Shown here piece by piece: positions 59,696 through 64,000 of a stretch of DNA of 64,000 bases. Numbering within the stretch: the stretch's first letter is position 1; every line of letters begins with the position of its first letter. Made by a program: the position numbers and the translations under genes. The stretch is from JBPEWY01 sp965224095 (GTDB taxonomy: Bacteria; Bacteroidota; Bacteroidia; Flavobacteriales; Flavobacteriaceae), in the NCBI GenBank assembly GCA_965224095.1, contig OZ245039.1, positions 2,790,001 through 2,854,000 on the forward strand, given 5' to 3'. Under the pieces are notes generated by a model, which ran no database searches, was not told the origin of the DNA, and saw only the letters and a list, made by a program, of their open reading frames with translations.

Positions 59696-60271
59696 TTAGT
59701 TACTCGGAGGTAATAATACCTTATCTATAACATGCACAATCCCGTTTCCGGCAGGAACACTGGCAATTATTTTAGCTCCCCCAATTAGGGGTTCTCCTTC
59801 CTTAACTTCAACGGGAACATCCTGGTTATTAGCCTGGCCTAGTTTCTTAAATCGCTTTAAAAAATCTTTGCTCAGATTTCCGGGAGTTACATGGTACTTA
59901 AGGATGTTTGCCAGAGCATCCTTATTTTCGGGTTTCAGTAAATCTTCCACCGTTCCGGGAGGAAGGGCTTCAAAAGCGGCATTGGTTGGTGCAAAAACCG
60001 TTAATGGACCGGCATTTACCAATGAATTTTCCAATTGAGCGGCTTGAACAGCAGCTACCAGTGTAGAATGATCTGCCGACCCGATGGCTATCTGTAGTAC
60101 ATTGGGCTTGGATTCATCATCTTTAATGAATGCCTGCCCCTGACGTTCTCCTGTTTCGGCTTCAGTGGGAGTATCCTTTGAAGCTTCCACGGTTGATTTG
60201 TTTTCGGTTTTACAAGCTATTAATGCCAGGGCCAGAAAAGCCGCAAGCATTAAATGAATAGTAGTTTTCAT
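59696..60271 (-). CDS. Fasciclin-domain lipoprotein of the nos operon
   Basis: A 191-residue lipoprotein (LIAC lipobox) with one fasciclin (FAS1) domain: LVAAVQAAQLENSLVNAGPLTVFAPTNAAFEALPPG, then LKYHVTPGN and NGIVHVIDKVLLPP. These are the two conserved FAS1 boxes. It lies between the cytochrome and nosZ genes, seven bases after the former. Fasciclin proteins are known in some Bacteroidota nos clusters, but their part in N2O reduction is unknown. They usually mediate adhesion, so a scaffold for NosZ or its donor is a possibility. Confidence 0.87.
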   Translation of the reverse strand: MKTTIHLMLAAFLALALIACKTENKSTVEASKDTPTEAETGERQGQAFIKDDESKPNVLQIAIGSADHSTLVAAVQAAQLENSLVNAGPLTVFAPTNAAFEALPPGTVEDLLKPENKDALANILKYHVTPGNLSKDFLKRFKKLGQANNQDVPVEVKEGEPLIGGAKIIASVPAGNGIVHVIDKVLLPPSN

Positions 60272-60277
60272 TGTGTG

Positions 60278-60784
60278 TTATTTTAAGGTTCTGAAATACT
60301 CTAACACAGCACGGGCTTGGTCTTCGGTAAGATTTTGATTGGCCATGGGGGCACCGTTATATTCAATCAGTAGTTGTTTGGCATCAGGATCGTTAAGAAC
60401 CATTTCCTCAGGATTGAGAATCATGTTCATAATCCACTCGGGAGATCGCCTTTCCAAAATTCCGTTTGGGGCAGGGCCAATGAATTTTTTTCCTACCCGG
60501 TGGCACGCGGTGCACATGGCTTTAAAAGTTTCTTCTCCTTTAGTAACCAAAGCCTGATCGATATCGGTTGCAAGTGTAACCTCGGTTACCGGCCCAATTC
60601 CTTTATTACTTAAGTTATAAGCAGTTTCTTCCGAACTGTTATCTGCCGGTTTAACCGCTTCTTCTGCTTGTTCAGTTTGTGTTCTTTTATATTCGAAAGA
60701 CTCCTTTTGTTTTTTTTCCTGACCGCATCCGAATGCGAGAATTCCAAGGAAAATGACAAATACTTTGTTAAGAGGATGTTTCAT
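60278..60784 (-). CDS. Mono-haem cytochrome c lipoprotein, probable NosZ electron donor
   Basis: A 168-residue lipoprotein (AFGC, Cys20) with a class I cytochrome c domain. The haem site is CTACH (Cys91, Cys94, His95) and the probable distal ligand is Met147 in GAPMANQNL. A low-complexity acidic/Gln linker (residues 22-65) may let the domain reach its partners. As the first gene of the nos operon, it is the likely electron carrier from the menaquinol chain to CuA of NosZ (inference). Confidence 0.9.
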   Translation of the reverse strand: MKHPLNKVFVIFLGILAFGCGQEKKQKESFEYKRTQTEQAEEAVKPADNSSEETAYNLSNKGIGPVTEVTLATDIDQALVTKGEETFKAMCTACHRVGKKFIGPAPNGILERRSPEWIMNMILNPEEMVLNDPDAKQLLIEYNGAPMANQNLTEDQARAVLEYFRTLK

Positions 60785-60810
60785 AATAAATACGGATTAA
60801 TTTTTCAATG

Positions 60811-60818
60811 CAAAGGTA
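60811..60818 (-). promoter_or_regulatory. -7 element of the nos operon promoter
   Basis: On the minus strand TACCTTTG (60818-60811) matches TAnnTTTG exactly, 26 bases before the cytochrome start. No -33 TTG is evident upstream, in an AT-rich stretch that includes AAGA(60836-60839)-N8-TCTT(60848-60851), a weak candidate operator. Confidence 0.6.
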
Positions 60819-60868
60819 CGAATAAATTTTTATAAAAGATAAAAAGGTCTTAAAATATTAATATAGAA

Positions 60869-60876
60869 TAATTTTG
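60869..60876 (+). promoter_or_regulatory. -7 element of the Rrf2 gene promoter
   Basis: TAATTTTG matches TAnnTTTG, 50 bases before the ATG at 60927. It is divergent from the nos promoter. Confidence 0.5.
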
Positions 60877-60926
60877 TATATTAGCATAACATAAAAATTA
60901 TGGTTAGATTTAATCCCTGATTTACC

Positions 60927-61364
60927 ATGGAGATGTTATCAAGCGCTAGTAAATATGCTATAAATGCGGTACTTTATTTGGCTACAGAGTCTTCCGAAAG
61001 CAAGAAGATTGGTGCTAAAGAGGTGGCCGAAACTATTGGTGTACCTACTCCCTTTTTGGCAAAACTCTTACAAAACCTCGCCAGGAAAAATGTAATATCT
61101 TCCTCCAAAGGTCCCAAAGGCGGATTCTACCTGACAGAGGCTAATAAAAATCTAAAGCTTATTACTGTTATTGCTCATATAGATGGTCTTTCTAAATTCG
61201 ATGAATGTGTTTTGGGATTAAAGGATTGTAGCAACGAAAAACCGTGCCCTATTCATTTTTCCATTCAACCGTTTAAACAGAGAATGTACACCGAGCTAAG
61301 TGAAAACTCCATTGAATCGTTTGCGGCAAAAGTTAGAAGCGGAGAGACCTTTTTATTTTACTAA
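60927..61364 (+). CDS. Rrf2-family regulator with three cysteines, probable nos/NO-responsive regulator
   Basis: A 145-residue Rrf2 protein: winged helix with LSSASKYAINAVLYLA, TPFLAKLLQNLARKNVISSSKGPKGGFYLT, a dimerisation helix and a cysteine loop with Cys94, Cys101 and Cys107 (C-X6-C-X5-C in DECVLGLKDCSNEKPCPIH). This fits an iron-sulfur-binding sensor such as NsrR. Its divergence from the nos operon implies control of it. The start could be 60927 or the ATG six bases later. Its stop overlaps the convergent barrel gene by four bases. Confidence 0.88.
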   Translation: MEMLSSASKYAINAVLYLATESSESKKIGAKEVAETIGVPTPFLAKLLQNLARKNVISSSKGPKGGFYLTEANKNLKLITVIAHIDGLSKFDECVLGLKDCSNEKPCPIHFSIQPFKQRMYTELSENSIESFAAKVRSGETFLFY

Positions 61365-61896
61365 AAATAAAACCGGAAAAAAGGCATCAACGCATCGCTG
61401 TAAACACTTTTGTCGCCATCGTATAATACATCATACCGCAATCCGAAAACCATTCCTCCCGTTCTATAGCCCGCCCCCAGAAACAGTGCCGGATACCAAT
61501 ACGATTCACTTAAGTCTGCTCCGTCCAGTTCCAGTTTCTTGTTTACATGAAGTTCTTCGAATTCTGCAGACAACTGAATACCGTAAAAAGGATTGTAAAC
61601 CCGAGGATACTCCCTCCCAGAATGGTGGCCTTAAAAGAATCTGTTTTGCTGTAGGTGCCATTAAGCCCAACTCCCAATCCAAACGAATCGTTGAATTCAT
61701 AAATAGCATTAGGGGCTAATGTACCGCTAAAAGCACCATTGGCAAAACTCAGACCAATCCCTCCTCCAAAACGAACGTTTCTCCAAAAATCGGATGGTTG
61801 TTTGTTTTGAGTGTCAGCGGATGTCTGACTCAGCATTAAAAAAGGGAATAGAAAAGAAGCTATATACAGAAGCTTTTTTAAGCCGGTTAATTTCAT
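61361..61896 (-). pseudogene. Frameshifted outer-membrane beta-barrel gene next to sucA
   Basis: The first part (from 61896: MKLTGLKKL, signal peptide to MLSQTS, then FWRNVRFGGGIGLSFANG, IYEFNDSFGLGVGLNGTY and ILGGSILG) and the second part (IQLSAEFEELHVNKKL, then YWYPALFLGAGYRTGGMVFGLRYDVLYDGDKSVY and a C-terminal FRFYF) are two halves of one small barrel protein, about 180 residues. They are in different frames. The break is at the GGG on the minus strand (CCC at 61600-61602), where one more G would restore GSILGVYNPFYG. In other Flavobacteriia the intact gene is beside sucA and often misnamed alpha-ketoglutarate decarboxylase. It is a pseudogene or a sequencing error. Confidence 0.75.
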
Positions 61897-61964
61897 ATGT
61901 TTTTTTACGAGCATAATCTTCTCATTTAGTCTCATAAATATAAAACTATATATACTAAAAGTTG

Positions 61965-61972
61965 TATTTTTG
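61965..61972 (+). promoter_or_regulatory. -7 element (TATTTTTG) of the sucA promoter
   Basis: TATTTTTG matches TAnnTTTG and lies 32 bases before the ATG at 62005. No clear -33 element. Confidence 0.55.
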
Positions 61973-62004
61973 AACAAATTTTGTCGAAATCATAGAGACG
62001 AAGA

Positions 62005-64000
62005 ATGGCAATGGATAAATATTCCTTTTTAAACGCTGCACACACAGCGTATTTTGCAGAACTTTACGATCAGTATTTAATAAATCCGGATAGCGTAGAG
62101 CCCAGTTGGAGGGCTTTTTTTCAAGGGTTTGATTTTGGTATGGAAAGTGCCGATACCGGTGCAGATCCTGGTCAGAATGGACTCATGGTTACAATTCCCG
62201 GTAGCGGAGAACGTGTTGAGGTTCCCGAAAATGTGCAAAAGGAATTTCAGGTAGTAAAACTAATTGACGGCTACCGAAGCCGGGGGCATTTGTTTACGAA
62301 AACAAATCCGGTTCGGGAACGAAGAAAATACAGCCCCACCCTGGCACTCGAAAATTTCGGACTCTCGGAAGCAGATCTGGAAAACACCTTCAGTGCAGGA
62401 GAAATTTTGGGGCTGGGTCCCGCAACACTTGCCAATATCGTAAATCACCTTGAAAGTATTTACTGCGATGCCATTGGAGTAGAGTACATGTATATCAGAA
62501 AACCGGAAGAAATTCAGTGGATACAAAACAAACTCAATATAAATGACAATCACGGAAGTTACACGGCAGAACAGAAAAAGCATATCCTTGCAAAACTAAA
62601 TGAGGCGGTAACTTTTGAAAGTTTTTTGCACAGAAAATACGTGGGTCAAAAAAGATTTTCCCTGGAAGGCGGGGAATCCTTGATTCCGGCATTGGATGCC
62701 GTAGTTGAACGTGCCGCTTCGTTAGGAGTAAAGCAGTTTATTATGGGAATGGCTCATAGAGGCCGTTTGAATGTGTTGACCAATATATTTGGGAAATCAG
62801 CTAAAGATATATTTAGCGAATTTGACGGAAAAGACTATGAGCAGGCTATTTTTGACGGCGATGTTAAATATCATCTGGGCTGGACGGCAGATCGTATAAC
62901 AGATAACGGAAACAAAATAAGAATGAACCTGGCCCCCAATCCCTCACATCTCGAAACGGTTGGAGCCGTAGTACAGGGAATTTCAAGGGCTAAGCAAGAC
63001 AGGTATTACAAAGATGATTTTTCCCATGTACTACCCATTGTAGTACATGGAGATGCTGCCATAGCAGGCCAGGGTCTGGTTTATGAAGTGGTACAAATGG
63101 CACAATTAGAGGGTTATAAAACCAATGGAACCATTCATATTGTCGTAAATAATCAAATAGGATTTACCACCAACTATCTGGATGCCCGTTCTTCTACTTA
63201 CTGTACCGATGTTGGTAAGGTAACCCTTTCCCCGGTATTGCATGTAAATGCGGATGATGCAGAAGCAGTTGTACATGCTTCCCTGTTTGCACTCGATTTT
63301 AGAATGACATTCCAGCGGGATGTGTTTATCGACCTGTTGGGATATCGTAAATACGGTCATAACGAAGGCGACGAACCGAGATTTACACAACCCAAACTTT
63401 ATAAAGCGATCTCCAGGCATAAAAACCCACGCGATATCTATGCTGATAAATTAATAGCCGAGGGAATTATCGGTACCGATTTTGTTAGTAAACTGGAGGA
63501 GGATTACAAAAACTCATTGGAAGAGAAACTCGAAGATTCACGTAAGATTGAAAAAACGGTGATCACTCCGTTTATGCAGGACGAATGGAAGGGGTTTCAA
63601 CGGGTAGACGAAGAAGCAATGATGCACCTGGTCAAAACGGGATACCCGAAGCAAAAGCTAACCCGGATTGCCGATGTTATCACGAACCTACCTAAAGACA
63701 AAAAGTTTTTACGTAAAATTGAACGACTTATAGGCGAACGCAACAAAATGTTTTTTGAAACCGAAACATTAGATTGGGCCATGGGGGAGTTATTGGCCTA
63801 TGGAAGTTTACTGGATGAAGGGTTTGATGTTCGAATAAGCGGCCAGGATGTGGAAAGAGGGACTTTTTCGCATAGACATGCTATTTTAAAAGTTGAGGAA
63901 AGCGAGGAAGAGGTGTGTTTGCTTAACCATTTAAATGATACCCAGGGGAAATTTTATATATATAATTCGCTGCTGTCTGAATACGGAGTGGTAGGGTTTG
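62005..64000 (+). CDS. sucA: 2-oxoglutarate dehydrogenase E1 component (3' truncated by the window)
   Basis: An open frame runs from ATG 62005 to the window end, giving the first 665 residues of about 930. The N-terminus MAMDKYSFLNAAHTAYFAELYDQYL with the adjoining SVEPSWRAFFQGF is the family start. HRGRLNVLTN (from His251) and HGDAAIAGQG (from His348) are the thiamine-diphosphate-binding and active-site segments, and HNEGDEPRFTQPKLY is the conserved helix after them. E1o decarboxylates 2-oxoglutarate in the TCA cycle, the entry point of the product of the hydroxyproline pathway. Confidence 0.97.
   Translation, partial: MAMDKYSFLNAAHTAYFAELYDQYLINPDSVEPSWRAFFQGFDFGMESADTGADPGQNGLMVTIPGSGERVEVPENVQKEFQVVKLIDGYRSRGHLFTKTNPVRERRKYSPTLALENFGLSEADLENTFSAGEILGLGPATLANIVNHLESIYCDAIGVEYMYIRKPEEIQWIQNKLNINDNHGSYTAEQKKHILAKLNEAVTFESFLHRKYVGQKRFSLEGGESLIPALDAVVERAASLGVKQFIMGMAHRGRLNVLTNIFGKSAKDIFSEFDGKDYEQAIFDGDVKYHLGWTADRITDNGNKIRMNLAPNPSHLETVGAVVQGISRAKQDRYYKDDFSHVLPIVVHGDAAIAGQGLVYEVVQMAQLEGYKTNGTIHIVVNNQIGFTTNYLDARSSTYCTDVGKVTLSPVLHVNADDAEAVVHASLFALDFRMTFQRDVFIDLLGYRKYGHNEGDEPRFTQPKLYKAISRHKNPRDIYADKLIAEGIIGTDFVSKLEEDYKNSLEEKLEDSRKIEKTVITPFMQDEWKGFQRVDEEAMMHLVKTGYPKQKLTRIADVITNLPKDKKFLRKIERLIGERNKMFFETETLDWAMGELLAYGSLLDEGFDVRISGQDVERGTFSHRHAILKVEESEEEVCLLNHLNDTQGKFYIYNSLLSEYGVVGF

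Noticed and set aside
1..64000. CRISPR arrays, insertion sequences, rRNA genes
   Set aside because: No spaced direct repeats of the CRISPR kind, no transposase-like ORF, and no rRNA-like sequence was recognised.

Overview
The window reads as chromosomal DNA of a member of the Bacteroidota, most likely Flavobacteriaceae. The evidence is the run of TAnnTTTG promoter elements, a SusC/SusD pair, several Bacteroidota-type families (DUF4230-like, DUF4407, transmembrane AraC/LuxR one-component regulators), a lipoprotein-type (clade II) nitrous oxide reductase cluster, and a small outer-membrane barrel gene next to sucA. No phage, insertion sequence or CRISPR array is visible.

Layout. (1) 1-2.4 kb: small housekeeping or unknown genes (STAS, lipoprotein, MmcQ/YjbR, PhnA/YjdM and an unannotated 46-residue membrane peptide). 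(2) 2.4-14.7 kb: a hydroxyproline utilisation region. An AraC-type regulator is divergent from an operon with a DapA-family deaminase, a DUF1272 zinc protein, 2-oxoglutarate semialdehyde dehydrogenase, hydroxyproline epimerase, a DadA-like D-hydroxyproline dehydrogenase and an aminopeptidase P. A second, minus-strand pair carries a Cys/Thr-type 3-hydroxyproline dehydratase and an OCD-family reductase; it is divergent from a secreted prolyl peptidase lipoprotein. Together they would release Pro/Hyp from peptides and take trans-4-Hyp to 2-oxoglutarate and trans-3-Hyp to proline. (3) 14.8-21.1 kb: a DUF4407 membrane protein, a BlaI/BlaR1-type pair with two operator dyads laid over its own promoter, an M20 dipeptidase and a PLP decarboxylase. 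(4) 21.2-21.36 kb: tRNA-Leu(UAG) with promoter and terminator.

(5) 21.5-35.2 kb: a block of plus-strand genes that looks AT-richer than its flanks and starts just after the tRNA. It holds a gene remnant, a TPR-AraC transmembrane regulator without a canonical start codon, two unusual multidomain serine hydrolases, a DUF4097-like protein, a secreted HExxH protease, a CarboxypepD_reg-like protein, then a PLP decarboxylase, a VOC protein, a double GNAT and an M20 dipeptidase. The decarboxylase and dipeptidase are paralogous to the pair on the other side of the tRNA. This is the best candidate for an undescribed system, probably concerned with peptides or amino-acid derivatives; its substrate cannot be read from sequence. 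(6) 35.5-46.8 kb: L-serine dehydratase, then a SusCD locus with two metallophosphatases and an IPT lipoprotein instead of glycosidases, controlled by a divergent membrane-anchored LuxR-type regulator.

(7) 46.8-52.4 kb: an Ala/Asp-repeat lipoprotein, Kdo transferase (waaA), a sugar aminotransferase and galE pair, an amidohydrolase and a small unknown. (8) 52.4-61.4 kb: a complete clade II nos cluster in the order cytochrome c, fasciclin lipoprotein, nosZ, terminator, membrane protein, nosL, NosL-barrel fusion, nosD, nosF, nosY, divergent from an Rrf2 regulator with three cysteines. (9) 61.4-64 kb: a frameshifted outer-membrane barrel gene and the 5' two thirds of sucA, which runs off the window.
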